A DNA stretch of 64,000 nt, from assembly GCF_029227915.1 (NCBI RefSeq), contig NC_079888.1, positions 16,103,001-16,167,000 of the forward strand. Direction: 5' to 3'. Position 1 is the stretch's first letter. Each line of letters begins with the position of its first letter. Below are positions 14,901 through 27,354 of the stretch, piece after piece. The notes under the pieces were generated by a model, which did no database searches, had not been told where the DNA came from, and was given only the letters and a program-made list of their open reading frames with translations. The translations under genes were made by a program, and so were the position numbers. Source of the DNA: Hydractinia symbiolongicarpus. Taxonomy: Eukaryota; Cnidaria; Hydrozoa; Anthoathecata; Hydractiniidae.

Positions 14901-17900
14901 TCCAACACCTCCAACCTTAATAAACGAACTAGAGGTAATTTTTGCGAATGTTGTTGATTTTGCTGAAAAACGTCGGTAATCGCCAGAAAGCAGCAGGTTG
15001 TTGTTACCATAAGTAACTTCCAACTGATGCCATTTACCATTGGATATATACAACGTTGTTAGATTCATCACCACGGTGGAGTCAAATATAAAACACGGGT
15101 ACCCATTGGAAATCTGGGGAAAAAATTGTTGGCAATGTTTACATAATTAGATATACAACTATAATCATATTTGTAATTCCTGTTTAAAAGTTTCTACAAA
15201 AATTATTTCAATTTGACTAAAATGTCCTTTCATGATTATAATTCATTTTATGGTTTCTAATTAATATCCAGTAAGGTTAATAGTGCTTATAACATGCATT
15301 TAAAAAAGAAAGGAACTGGAAAAGGAAAAGGAAAAAAATTACTGAAATGATCAATTGAGTGCATGTTGAACAACCTTAAATCTAGGATTACACATTTAAA
15401 GAAAACAGTTCCGAATTTTATGTTTCACTGTAATCCTAGATTTTATCTCACCTTTAAGTATGCTTTCTTTTTATTTAATTCAAGTTCCAAAAGCACCGAT
15501 TCCATCTGCGTTGTCTTAACAAGAATACTTGTTGTCAAAAATTGCAGGCTATCTACACGATTAATAACAATTTCACTGCCTTTTGTTAGTGAAACAGCCA
15601 TGGATGCAGAAACATCTAAAACCAAATAAAAATATTGTCACACCGTCACCTCCTCTCTGTTACATCAATTAAAAATAAAAACACTTCTTAATTTCTGAAG
15701 AGCAGCGTTGTTGAAAAGTTTAGCCCTAGTATTGTTAATAAACAACAAAATATAGAGAACCTTCTGAATAATACAACCCAATAAGAATAGTATATAAAGA
15801 AGTGTTGGAATAGGTGGAGCTGAGTTACAGGATAGAATGAAATTAACGAGAAAGAAATACCTTTCTCACAGTACTTTCCCATTTTATTTTCCGGACATTC
15901 ACATATTAAACCATCAAGACCATGAAAGCAAGAGCCTGCTTTGCAAGGATTCATCTTCTCACAATCTGTTTTCATTGCTGGACATTTTGGCGTGGTTAAA
16001 TGATTAGTCAGTGGTTTCGACAAATCCTGTCTCTTGTGGTCAATGTATATATTTTTTATACAGCCAACAAAATCTGTGTTATGAACTTGGAATTTAACTC
16101 CATTGCTCGGAAGTCCTCCAATGTGAAGTGGTGCAGTAAGGTCCAACGATCTAAAAAGAAATGTTAAAAAGTAAAATCCCTGAGCATTATTGCAACGATT
16201 CTTATTCATTATTTTATATCATGTGGACAATTGCCTATGTGACTTTTTTTTTAACATTTACAATTTGCCAGGCAGCTTATTTTTTTCAACTTATGCTACC
16301 TATAGATAGATACAGTTTTTAAAAATACAGGAAAAGGTGCTAGACCATAGCCATGGTTACTGTAAAGCTTCACGAGGGCAGTTACAAGGCCTTAAAAAAA
16401 CAACACCTTCCACAATAAGGTTTATTATTATCATTAAACTGCTGGATTTGTTCAGCAATTTAATCTGTGTCTTTGTAATTAAAAGATGCAATCAGATGGT
16501 AAACCTCTATTCACTTTCTTTGACAATATTAGCCAAAAATCGTGAAACTCTTACTTCATAGTATCTTTTACAGATTTGGATGAACTGCAATATTGATATT
16601 TTTCTTCAGGGTTTACCATGTGGGCATTGTTAAGATCACAACCATCTCCAACAGCAATTGTAAGCAACTACACCAACAAAAAGCTACTGATTAATTTACA
16701 CAAGAAGCTTACAACTGAGCAATTTTCTTTGCTGTCAAAAAATTTCCTTATAGATTTTGTTTAACAGTGGAAGAGTTTTAAAAAATTACTTTATTTTCAA
16801 CATTGTCTAGATTTCTCAGGTTTAGTATTTGAATTGTCTTTTATGTTATGTTATGTTATGTTACATTATGTTATGTTATGTTTATTATGCCGTTAATTTT
16901 AACCTATAGCCATCTGAATATTTTTAGGCCATATGGTTAGTTCAAAACATCCTAAGCAACACTGGTTGCACTGAACAAATAGGACTTAATGACAATATTA
17001 CATGGTCATTACAAGGCATCAAAAACTAAATATGATTTAATAAATTTCAGACGTTCTCTATGTAATGCAATCATCAAAGGAAAGGAAAAATAAAGTTTTA
17101 GTGATGAAAAAGGGATATAAAAATTTTAAAAAATTTATAAACGTATACCTTCTGATTATAACGAGCTTTAACGACATGCCAACTGCCATCATTAACACCA
17201 CCAGGAAGAAAACTCTTGACAGTATGCACAATGTCTTTGCCATTAGCATCCATGCCACCCAGAGAGACTGAAAGTTGTACTTGTCCATTAACAATCTCAA
17301 GGGCAAGGAAATCTCTCTTGTTGTTATAACGACCATTGTATAGCAACACTGCATTGGACATGTATGTCGCAAACTTTAATGACATTGTTATGTTCCATCG
17401 CTGTGGTAACACTGAAAAAAAGCATCCATTTTATACAAAAGAAAACTAAATAATGCAAAACAATGATCAGTTTTTTAAGGTTTATTGTTTTTCTTAGCTC
17501 TCATGTTTCTTTAGACATAAGAAAACAGTTATGTTAATGTTTGATGTGAATACAAAATGCAAATATTATGCACCATGCAGCAAAGTTAATTTTGTAAAAG
17601 CAACTTTGAAATAAATACAGAAGAATCTTTTAATAGGTGCTTACTCTTAGTGTACTAAATGGCAATCATACTAAGAATTTTTTTTTACCTGGCAATGAAA
17701 TGTATGAGTTCTTTGGAAAGTGTCGTGTAGACAGAGTACATAGATGGCTGTCAAAGTCCTCTGCAGCAGAACATTTGCATTGAAAGCCAACATTGTTGTC
17801 TTTGTTTGTACACTCCCCGTCATTATGACAGGGATTTTTTGTTCTTGAGAAGAGTGTTGTTCCAGGGCAAGTATCAACTTTTTCATTGATTTCACAGTTA

Positions 17901-20900
17901 TTACCTACAAAATTAAATTATGAGTACAAGGTCGGAACGATAAGAACTACCAAAACATTTGGAACGAAATAAAATACCTGAAAAACCTTTATGACATTGA
18001 CAAGTGGCTCCTTCATCAGTACTGAAGCATGTGCCATGATCTCCACAAGGTTTTGAGTAGCACAAACTAAACTGTTCAGAACATTTACTTGACTCAGCGG
18101 GACCATTTTGGTAGCCTTTACTTGCAGGACAAGCACCACAAAAGTTATTTTTGTCCTGTTTACTGATTTTGATCTTAATGCCACGAAATACAACATACTG
18201 GGATTTGATTGTGCTTTCCTCAGTGACAGCACTGGTTTTATTAACTTCAATTAGACATGGCTGGAAGTTGTGACAAACTTCTGCACCACACCAGAAATCA
18301 TTGTAAAAGTCGATATAAACTACATTAATACCCAGGACACTTTCAAACAATTTTTGGTTAGAGTATAATAAATTCTTCAATTGTACTGTGGGTAAAAAAT
18401 TATCGCTTTTTTCTTCCCGAACTGCAATTGCAACCTCTAACTTTGGTATGTTGTTTTTATCTGTAATATCAAGTTCGAACTTTTCAATACTAAGGATAAA
18501 TATACGGCCAGAATCGCAATTAAATGCTTGTGAAAGTGCACTCTTGAACTTTTTCAGAATATTTGCTTTTAGGAACATGTGTCTAGTTGTGTTGTGCAGA
18601 ACAATGAACATGCTATTAGCTATCATTTCACTGCTTACTTCAGACAAAGTAATCCGACCAACAGCATTTACAGTGTAACGGCCATCATGAACTTCAAACT
18701 TAATGGCAACTTCAGTTGCAATGTTCATGATACTTTTTAGCAATCGTAGTTCTCCAGTTGTTTCATTCAAGCTGACAAAGTCAAGTTCGTTTCCTGATAA
18801 AATCGAGTACACCAGCCTACTAGTTGCATCTGCGTCTGTGGCAGGTACTTTGAAAACAGGATTAATCTTTCCATTTAAATATATATTGAGAAAAATATAG
18901 AAGTCATGCAACACAGGAGGGTGATCATTAACATCATTAACAAAAATTTGTACTTGTGTTTTATCTGTTAACCCGCTAAGTACACTGGCTCGAATCTCTA
19001 GAGTATAATTTTGCTTAGTTTCATAATCAAGGGGTTCACTTAAACGTATAATGCCGCGTCGACGATCAATTATAAACAAGTTCATATAGTTTTTCGATAT
19101 ACTATACAGTAAAGAATCTTTGTAGTTTTCATCAGCCAGGGTAGCTCTAACTCTTCCCACTTGTACATTGGTGTTCTCATCTAGAGAAAACTTGTAAAGT
19201 TTCTTTTCAAAAACTGGTGGACTATCTTGTACATCCTCGAGTTTGATGACAACATTGACAGAAGTGCTTAGTATTTTCTCAAAGCCTTTATCAGAAGCCA
19301 AAACAACCAATGTATAAGTTGGAATTTTTTCCCGATCTAACAACTTTTTTGTTTTTATTAAGGCACTGTCAGGATCAATCCAAAAAGAACCATCACCATC
19401 AGCTAAAATCAAATAGATATTACCATGAAAATTAAACAAAAGAAGAAAATACATTTTCATTGGGGTAGGGATAATACATTCTAACTGACAAACCATCTTA
19501 TCAGTATGCAACTTTCTTTAACTTTTTAAGTTTTGAGACACTGCTAAAAGATTAATTTAGAAAGACATGAATTGCATAATAATTGTACAACTCAGTTCTA
19601 AATTGTGTTCTCATTATAAGGTCCAAGTGGGATTGTTTAGCAAATACCTTAGCTTCGCTAACCTATGCTAAGTGAGGGGAATCAGGTAGGTTATGCTTGT
19701 GTATATGTAATACATGCATTTAAAACACAGGACCCACATTGATAAAAACAAGTGGCTATCCTGTATAGATATTTGGAATAATAACAACAATAATGACATT
19801 ATAGGTGATTTACAAAGAAAAATTCATTCTAATTTAAAACATTTGAGACCCAGGAAATCTAATTGACAGACCAAGATTGATTGAAAATCTTAACACAATC
19901 TGTCAAGTTTATTCAAAAACTATGGTCCTAAAATTGAAATCAGTGTTAATCACTGTTAACCATCCAAAATAAATTTTATTATAAGAACATTTTCTACAAA
20001 CATAAAATCATCAGCATGTGACTTCTTTTATAATAGCGAGAAAACTAAAACAGCTATAGTAAATTATCATGATTGGTAAAATCAAAGAAAATGGAAAATC
20101 AAGTAGTTAAAAATAATTATGCCACATTTTTGGGTGCATTTATTTCGCCCTAATTACATATTTATCCAATCCTTAAATTTTATAGGTTTGGATAGCTAAC
20201 CATTCTTATATACTACTTTTGCTCATTTCCACTGGATTAGTAGAAAATCCACTTAAGCAGACAAAAAATTGAGAGTATATGTAATTTTAATCAAATTTAT
20301 TTTTAAACAAATTCTTTTAAAACATTTGTAGAACTGTTGCCTCATTGTGTACAGTTTAAAACACTGTCAGAAAATTTGCAGATATCAATAAACAGTTAAT
20401 AAAATATTTTTTAATAAGATCGACAACCCATTCAAAAACAGTTAGGTTGGCTTAGTTGCATAGGAATTTTCACCAAGTTTGGTCTCAAGCAGGGGTAAGT
20501 TATCATAAGCGTGAAACAAGTCGTTAATTTTCCTATTGTTAGATGAATTAGTTTCTATTTCGAAAAGGACTTAAAATTAATGAGGATCAAATCAATGTTT
20601 ACCACGGTCAACAAAACATGTTTGTTCTATTCTTTTATGGTTTGGTCTAATATTTAAGATAGTATGAAAGGTAACACAAAAAAGAGATTGAATGGGATTC
20701 AGTTTGTCAGTTATTCAAAGTAAGAAAGTAAGATTGTGTTAATTATTGCACAATACCACAAAGAAAGAAAATTAAAAAAGAAAATGAACTAAAAAGAACA
20801 TTGCTCAAAAAACATGACCACAAAACATTCCATTCATTAATATTCACAAGTTTATTTTCACAAAAAAAACCAATAGACCACCTTAGAATTTATTATCACT

Positions 20901-23900
20901 TTTCACTATAGCTTTTATTTATTTATTTATCTATTTATTAAAACCTTAGAATATTCCATTAAATTAAAACTTCATGCAGGTCAAAATGAAGACATTAATT
21001 AATTACAGTCTTAAAAGACTGAAAATGAGTCATTTTTATAGCCTTTTGGCAAAGAATTTATCCCATACTGGAAGTTTAACATTCTCTAAAATTCTGAAAA
21101 CCTACAAATTTGAATAGTTTCTTTTGTTTATCCCAAATATTTGAAAACAAAAATATCCCTTTTCTACTGAGAAAAACAGATTTTTCGATGCAGAAAAGGT
21201 TGTGCTTACAAATGTTTGAGTTATTTTATAGCGTCTTTTAAGAAGCATTTAATCCATAATTATGAATAAAGCTCTTTTCACACCGTTTTTCAATCATAGG
21301 CCAATGTAAATACAGCTTAAAGTTGTTAAAATCTCTGATAATATCTGCATTTTCTAACCATGATGTTAAAACAGATAAAACATTCTTTTTAATTCACTTT
21401 TTGTTTAAAGAGTTGATCCACGAAAACAACTTAAGCTTTGGTAATTTCTTTATGTCTATGACATTTGTGAAATAATAAATAAACATCTTAGATTATTTTC
21501 TCACATTTTAAATGTTCTTAAATGATAACTAAAAAACAGACACAAAGTTATAGATCTAAACAAAACATTATTTTTAAAAAAATACTTAAAATACAAACAA
21601 AATAAAATAAAACCATAAATGGCAGAATAACCACCCCACTTGCATAAAGTTTTTACACCCTGATCTGAAGCGCTTATTTTCCGCAGAAATGGTTAATCAT
21701 GTGGGTTTTTCTTCTTTTAAAACCTTTTTCCTGCACTTTAATAATTATTTCTTTAGCAACATCATTCAGGACAAGATTTTTTTTTCTAATAATAAAAATA
21801 TATCTTCCGGCTGATAAAGGATGGCTATTTCCTTCTCCGCCTACTTTTAATATATACCTATTTTTGTTATGCTTACAGGAAATGTATATAAAAAAGTAAT
21901 ACATACTAAAGGTTTTCCATTAAGATTTTAATTTGAAAATCATTTGCTGACATAAAAAAGGAAGCTTTAAATGATTTTTTTATGATGGCACAGAAATATA
22001 ATACAACATAAAATCCAGATTTTGTTGTATTGTTTGTAGGTTCAAAATTAAAATGAAGTGTGCATTTTGCTGCACTGCCTAAATATGTTTCTTATAATAA
22101 TATAAGATTTGATGTAAGAATATAAGACATGACATCAATGCATTTAGATTCACGTCAATTAATAAAATAAGATTAGTGAAGCCATTGCTTTGCACTTTTA
22201 TGTTTGAATAACTGACGTTACCTCCTGTGTACCCAACTAGGGACTACCTGGGCCCAATTTTCTAAAACTGGGCCACAGGTCATCAAAAGACCTTTATACC
22301 TCAATATCCATTTACTTTCTTGATTAGCGTTTCAAGCTCTACACAAGAGAGAGAATGGTAAACAAATTTCGAAAATCTTTTTTTTTTATTGGTAGGTTTT
22401 AGCTGATTTTAGTAAAATTTAACACTTATATGTCTAAATAAAATAATTTTTATGTATATGAACAAGACACTGCTGACTTCATCAAAATGTTGGTTCTTTT
22501 CCGTACTTGTGCCTATGCAGAAATTTCCACAGGCTTTATCGACTAGTCTAGATATACTAATACACAAATATTTTCTCTTTTTTGCAAGAGATGAATAAAT
22601 CTGCAATCAGTTAAACAAATTCAATGTAAAATTTTATTTAAATTATAATAAGTCATATTGGAAAATACTACATTAATTATTTAGTAGAGACATTGTCATA
22701 AAATAATTCAGACAAGCGAAATAACTTTAATTTAGGTCAGCCACTAAAATTAAAACCATAATTGACTAATTATAAACAGTAACTCATTTTAAAAGATGTA
22801 GAGCTTTTGAGGAAATGAGAAGAGCACTAAAAGACAAGCTTGAACTGCTTTTCTTAGTCTAAACCAGGCTTTCTTACACAGAATCTGTTAAAATCTTAAA
22901 TTAATCACAAGAAAAAATCTGTGAATGTGGGTGCTGAGTTGTCAATACTGGCAATAAGTGCCTGATTAGATTAATTAGTCTACAATGAAAGTCATCTTAA
23001 TTTTAATTAGAATCGTTTGGAACCACAATGATACAATTCCCTGAGCACATTAAGAAAATATTTAAAGCAGAGCAATGTGAAAAAAATGGAAGGTTATAAT
23101 TAAATAAACACAATTTCCACTCTCCCTTATTTATCATACAAAATATTGCTGCACTCCAAAGTTTAATACAGCAATTTGAAATAGTCACCAATCTACGCAA
23201 ATTGAGAATTTCATTAAAGGATCTCTCATGGGATGTATATACCATGGGAAGAAAAAGGGAGAAAATGAATTCATCTTCCAAATTCAAGACAATTTAATTC
23301 TCAGAATTAATTTCACATAGCATAGACCTTAAGTCGTCATTGCATTGCTCAATGTAGGTTACAAGTAATAGTCTTCAGATTCCCTACAAACTAAGAATTA
23401 AAAAGAAATACCCATACTCCTATTTATGTTACCAATATTTTTAAAATTGTGTAACATGATGGTTCCAGTTTAATGAGTTGGGAAATTCAGGATAAATCCC
23501 AATTTGGAAACAGTTGTTTAACAGCCACTGAGAGTGCTGGATTATGCTGTGTATATTTAAAAAAACAAAAACAAACAAACAACAATACCTGACAGGGAGT
23601 ATCTGATTTCCTTGTTCATTCCGTCATCTGCATCAGATGCGGAAACAACTCCAGCAATATAGCCTACGTAAACACTTTCTTTAATTGAGAATTCATAAGA
23701 TGACTATGAGGAAAGCGAGACAATAAATTTAGACATTTTAGGTTTTATTTATACATATATCAAGAAAATCTGATATTCTTTTGCATAGTCCGTAATGATC
23801 AAGCAACAAAAAAAGTTACAGCAAGAATACATGGTCGCTTTCGTTTTTAGAGATTTTGGCCCTTTTATAAAACTAAACTTTTATAACATTTTTTTGATGA

Positions 23901-26900
23901 AGACCATAGAGTTCATAGGAATACAGTACAGATGTATGTGACCCCTTCCAAATAAAGTTAAAGGCAAACGCTCTAAAAACATCATAACTATTATATACAT
24001 GTTTTACCTGCTTAAACTTTGGAGCATTATCATTTACATCTAATATCGTTATCACAACTGTTGCTGTACTGTATTTAGGAATGGGTTTTCCGTGATCTTG
24101 GGCTTTGATAGAAAATTGATAGGATAATTTTGTTTCACGATCAAGCTTCATTTTTGTTATTATTTCACCTATATACAAAAAAAAGTTGAAAAATACTTCT
24201 TATCAACTAAATAAGATTTCTAACAAATATGTTGATTCTTTACAAAACAAGAGAAATTAAAATTATGGTCATACCAGTAGACCTATTTAAGGCGAAAACG
24301 TCATTTGATAATTCAAATGAATAAGTGATACGAGCGTTTTCCCCATCATCATCATCTGTTGCAGTCACAAAACCAACAGAGTCACCAATTGCGGCGTCTT
24401 CCTTCACAGTCAACAAATTGACACTCTTCTCAAACCTAGATGGTAAACAAATTTGGGGTGAAATAAATTATTGTCAAACAAGATATACATGTCACTACAG
24501 TATCATATTGTTTAAATTGTGGAATGTGGAATTCTTTAGTAGATTTTTTTGGCCTTTGTTTCAATTATCTAACAAATTATCAAATTAAACCTGCTTAATA
24601 ATTGATTTTGAGACCCACTTATATTAGTATGGTATTAAACTCATTGCGAACAAGCTAGCATTATTGAAATAATTACAACAAATAGAGGGTCATTAATACA
24701 CACTGTCCAACCCATTCTAGCATGGAAAACGGACGTTAGGTCGAGAATGATAATGAATGATGAAATAAAAATTATGTGTATAAATAAAATGTATACCTTG
24801 GCCGATTATTATTTGCATCAAAAATTGAAATCTCAAAGAAGGCAAAACCTGACTTGCCATCTTCATCAATAACCTTTAATTTTAATTTATACATATTTTG
24901 CGTCTTATAATCAAGATTGCAGTTTGCCAAACGAATAATTCCAGAATATTGATCAATTGAAAAACAACCAATTGGATCTCCTTCCACAATGGAATATTCA
25001 AAATCTAAACTACTCAATTGATCAGGATCTTCAGCAGTAACAGTGTAAATGGGTGAGCCTTTCCTTGTATCTTCAGATATGTCTATTTTATAGTTAGAAC
25101 TTTTGAACCTAGGAGCATTATCATTGACATTGTCAACTTCAACCAAAACAGTAGCTTCATCTGCCTTTGGAGGGTCACCACCATCCACTGCTTTCACTTT
25201 AAATCTGTATTCCTTCAAAATTTCATAATCAAGAGCTCTCTTCAATTTTAATTCTCCACTATCCTTACTTAAAGAAAATGGCAGATTATTGGGCAATGTT
25301 GCAAAACTGTACGATATTTCACCATTTAATCCAGAGTCTCTGTCTCGCGCACTAAGCTTTAGGATTAGTGCACCAACTTTAGTATCTTCTAATATTGGTC
25401 TGTTTGTTTTGAAAAGACGGCGACTAAATGTTGGTGTGTTGTCATTTACATCTGTTATTTTGACCTAAAAAAGAGTGCCTAATGTTACTTCCTCCATTCA
25501 AATAATCAACCTAATTGAATTTCTTTTATATTGGCTGACTCTAAATGCTATTCTCCTGCTTCCTTTGTTAACACAGCAAAACCTGATTTGGCAATTGCCA
25601 AGTGTTGATTTGAATCAGAGAACTGAATAATGACATGTAAAGAAATATAAAGAATATATAAAGAAATATAAAGAAATTTCAATTTCTGACAAGTTCGTAC
25701 GATAAAAACACTAGAGTTAAGAGAAATAAATATACACACTTACAGATACAGAAACACTTGCATGCTTTGGAGGCAAACCACGATCAAACGCAACAACTGT
25801 AAATTTGAAAAACTGCTGAAATCTATCATAATCAACTTTTTCATTTAGTTTTATTTCTCCAGTGAGAACATTTATTTCAAATACAGAACTACCTAAAGGT
25901 TGATATTGAATTAAACTGTTACTTCCAAAGTCTTTGTCACTTGCTTTTACTGTCAAAACAATTGTATTGACTGCAGTATCTTCTGGAATTGAAATTTCAT
26001 ACTTGCTTTTCTCAAAAACAGGTCCATTGTCATTTATATCAGAGAGGGTTATATTTACCAAGGCAGTGGCAGAGAGTGGTCCTGGGTCTGTTCCTAAGTC
26101 TTGTGCCTTGACGGTGAATACATAATATGACTTTGTTTCCCGGTCAAGGACTTCACTGTTACTAATCACCCCTGTTGTTTTATCAATTTTAAAAGGACAA
26201 CAAGCACCCTCAGATTCTTTCACAATGGAGTATTCAATTTCTTTATTGGATTTTTCATCTGCATCAGTAGCAAGGACTGTTAAAACAAACTTTGGTTGCT
26301 GCTCCTCTGGAACAGTTTTCTTGTAAACTGCTTCACTAAATATGGGGGCATTGTCATTAACATCAAGAATTGTTATAACCACTGTTGTACGTCCTACTAA
26401 ATTGCTGTTAGATTTATCCGTGGCAGACACATCAATTGTGTATTGGCTAGCACCTTTTTCACGATCTAACTCTTCCCGAACTTTTAAATCTCCTGTATTA
26501 GGATCTATTAGAAATAAGCGATCAGATTTTATATCACTGTTTTTGCTGTAAACATATGAACCAGATCCTCCTTTCGCTGGTAAATTTTGAATGGTATATC
26601 CCACATTTGCATTTTCTTTTACTTTTGCATAAAACACCTCTTTGTCAAAACTAATTGAGGAAGATCTACGATTCCTTGATAAAACTTGAGTAATGTCAGT
26701 AAAGAGTATGGTTATTTCCATTTTCAATTTCCGTCTATTGTTTTTAGCAGTGATAATACACTTTAAGTTATTCCCTGGAAGGCTCTTATATTCTATCAAG
26801 TGTTTATCTAACTGTATTTGCCCATCACTTGTTAATGATATTAGCTTTTTTAAACTATTACAATGTATCTTTGTCAGCATATATTTTTTTGGAAACATCT

Positions 26901-27354
26901 GACTAACATCTATGGTTTTTGAAGTCCATGGGAGTGGTGTATAAAGTTTGTTACTCAAGACAGCAGTTCTTATTTTGCTAGCAGAGCTTGTATTACAATT
27001 TGGATGAATTTTAAGCAGATACTTAGTTTTCAGGTAAGATTCACTTTCTAACATTTTTAAAGTGTCGATATTTAGTTTAAAATTGGTTTTACAATCCAGC
27101 TTTTGTACTGAAATTAAAATGTTATTTTCAGATAGGACTATGCCAGGAACAGAGTATTTTCCTCTGTCAATACTATAATATGTCCATCCAGGAAGTAAGG
27201 TAGTCATATCTGAAAGTTTATATGTCTGTTCCAACACTTCCTTCGTATCATTTTTGTCAACAATGCTTGCGGTGACCATATGACAATAAAATAACAACAC
27301 TGTCAAAAAAACTTGAAATCGATTACATAGTAACATTCGTATAGTTGTTTCCAT
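3233..27354 (-). CDS. CELSR: CELSR/Flamingo (Starry night) seven-pass adhesion GPCR cadherin
   Basis: Atypical cadherin and adhesion GPCR. In bilaterians this family is a core planar cell polarity protein that bridges neighbouring cells by homophilic contact. My exon model (high to low): 27354-25744, 25464-24797, 24435-24275, 24168-24008, 23703-23589, 19402-17978, 17904-17689, 17411-17149, 16667-16555, 16150-15861, 15615-15452, 15113-14873, 14695-14414, 14331-14165, 14070-13896, 13784-13600, 13522-13313, 13224-13156, 12861-12714, 12503-12351, 12270-12186, about 11231-11148, 10593-10484, 10054-10002, 9520-9400, 8848-8745, 8548-8443, 7250-7030, 6829-6499, 5948-5865, 5615-5453, 5023-4913, 4553-4449, 4344-4306, 4161-3966, 3371-3233. 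Reading phase is continuous at every junction except 12186/11231. About 2,940 codons, close to vertebrate CELSR length. Module order matches CELSR exactly. I chose the ATG at 27354 because a hydrophobic signal segment follows it; an in-frame ATG at 27387 is possible. Confidence 0.93.
5047..5350. repeat. 46-bp tandem repeat, about 6.5 copies, intronic
   Basis: Near-identical copies each contain GACGGCGTCAAATCAAA, followed by a segment like TTTAGATAAGGATTACGGAG. It lies in the CELSR intron between the tail exons at 5453 and 5023. GACGGCGTC is a near-palindrome. Confidence 0.85.
6499..8848 (-). CDS. CELSR: CELSR seven-transmembrane exons
   Basis: Four exons. 8848-8745 encodes TM1 (IWLTYIGVFVSVALIFIVF). 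8548-8443 encodes the loop and TM2, with the family motif SNANSIHRNLV. 7250-7030 encodes TM3-TM4, with FSWLFVEALHMYRM, the adhesion-GPCR TM3 signature, and LKPEGYGN. 6829-6499 starts with CWIS, the second-loop cysteine, and carries TM5-TM7. The donor after 8443 (GTTGGT) is weak but is the only choice that keeps phase. The intron between TM2 and TM3 is filled with tetranucleotide repeats. Confidence 0.92.
7314..8436. repeat. Degenerate AATA/AATG tetranucleotide array, 1.1 kb, intronic
   Basis: More than 1.1 kb of alternating AATA, AATG, AAAG and ATTG tetramers fills the CELSR intron between the TM2 and TM3 exons. Higher-order blocks recur, such as GAATGATTGAATGAATGAAA. Open frames of about 400 codons rich in Phe-Ile-His-Ser run through it on the minus strand. 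They are an artefact of stop-free tetramers and are not genes. Confidence 0.95.
9400..13784 (-). CDS. CELSR: CELSR HRM, GAIN domain and GPS autoproteolysis site
   Basis: Exon 13784-13600 is a hormone-receptor motif (cysteines with WWLRVPPG and GNATRYC). The exons from 13522 to 10484 form the GAIN domain. The GPS spans exons 10054-10002 (FTCVFWNYS) and 9520-9400 (GGWSRSGC ... CRCDHLTSFA). The cleavage tripeptide H-L-T is intact, so autoproteolysis and tethered-agonist exposure are possible. The join from exon 12270-12186 to the short exon at 11231-11148 is unclear: the obvious acceptor at 11232 gives the wrong phase, and an internal AG near 11191 restores it. The next exon begins at 10593, after a second AG downstream of a stronger-looking one, and this gives the right phase. 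Confidence 0.88.
10824..10977. repeat. (CGAA)n microsatellite, about 38 units, intronic
   Basis: An almost perfect CGAA array in a CELSR intron within the GAIN-coding part. A second array of the same motif lies in the SLC35B4 gene at 51307-51486. Confidence 0.95.
13896..17904 (-). CDS. CELSR: CELSR EGF, laminin-G and laminin-EGF modules
   Basis: Exon 17904-17689 is an EGF-like module (NPCHNDGECTN). Exons 17411-17149, 16667-16555 and the first part of 16150-15861 encode laminin-G 1 (DGSWHVVKARYN ... FVGCIKNIYID). The rest of 16150-15861 is an EGF (NPCKAGSCFHGLDG). Exons 15615-15452 and 15113-14873 encode laminin-G 2 (NGKWHQLEVTYG ... FVGCLKGLTYGG). Exon 14695-14414 has two EGF modules (ECECNSGYKGPQC and NPCQNDGKCVND). 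Exons 14331-14165 and 14070-13896 hold two cysteine-rich laminin-type EGF modules (GQCPCKDGVIGRKCDRC). This alternation of EGF and LamG followed by laminin-EGF is diagnostic of CELSR. Confidence 0.92.
17978..19402 (-). CDS. CELSR: CELSR exon 6: cadherin repeats 7-9, membrane-adjacent-like domain, first EGF
   Basis: One 1,425-bp exon. It finishes cadherin repeat 7 (LEDVQDSPP linker), then carries repeat 8 (VNDVNDHPP linker) and a degenerate repeat 9 (VPATDADATSRLVYS) without a terminal DxND motif. Nine repeats is the vertebrate CELSR number. Next comes a cysteine-poor region of about 180 residues matching the position of the conserved domain between the last cadherin repeat and the first EGF in CELSR. 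A cysteine-rich EGF module (CYSKPCGDHGTCFS...CQCHKGFSG) closes the exon, and a phase-1 donor follows. Confidence 0.9.
19403..23588. other. CELSR: Large CELSR intron, 4.2 kb
   Basis: AT-rich sequence splitting the codons of cadherin repeat 7. I see no exon in either strand's open frames, none of which shows domain motifs, and no clear repeat array. It is by far the longest intron in the gene. Confidence 0.7.
23589..27354 (-). CDS. CELSR: CELSR exons 1-5: signal peptide and cadherin repeats 1-7 (start)
   Basis: The N-terminus has a hydrophobic stretch (FQVFLTVLLFYCHMVTA) typical of a signal peptide, then about 215 residues of unclassified prodomain-like sequence ending near a basic RNRRSSS site. 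Cadherin repeats follow, each ending in a calcium-binding linker: ILDVNDNAP, LSDINDNGP, ITDVNDNTP, VDNVNDNAP, FDANNNRP, ILDVNDNAP. DRE, DYE/DYD and A.D.D motifs recur in register. Repeat 5 has FDANNNRP rather than the usual DxNDNxP linker, which probably weakens calcium binding there. Exon 1 is 1.6 kb and carries repeats 1-3. The fifth exon ends inside repeat 7, which resumes across a 4.2-kb intron. Confidence 0.93.
24701..24770 (+). mobile_element. SINE-tail-like repeat in CELSR intron
   Basis: The segment contains CTGTCCAACCCATTCTAGCA and TGGAAAACGGACGTTAGG, followed by an AATGATAATGAATGATGA tail. From memory, this closely resembles the 3' part of a very abundant cephalopod repeat (CCCATGCTAGCATGGAAAACGG, then GATGATGA). 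Only about 70 bp is recognisable, so it is a fragment. A search of repeat libraries would settle its identity. Confidence 0.4.

Noticed and set aside
17671-17895. 74-codon minus-strand frame over a CELSR exon
   Set aside because: It is out of frame with the EGF-encoding exon 17904-17689; the real frame shows the cysteine pattern.
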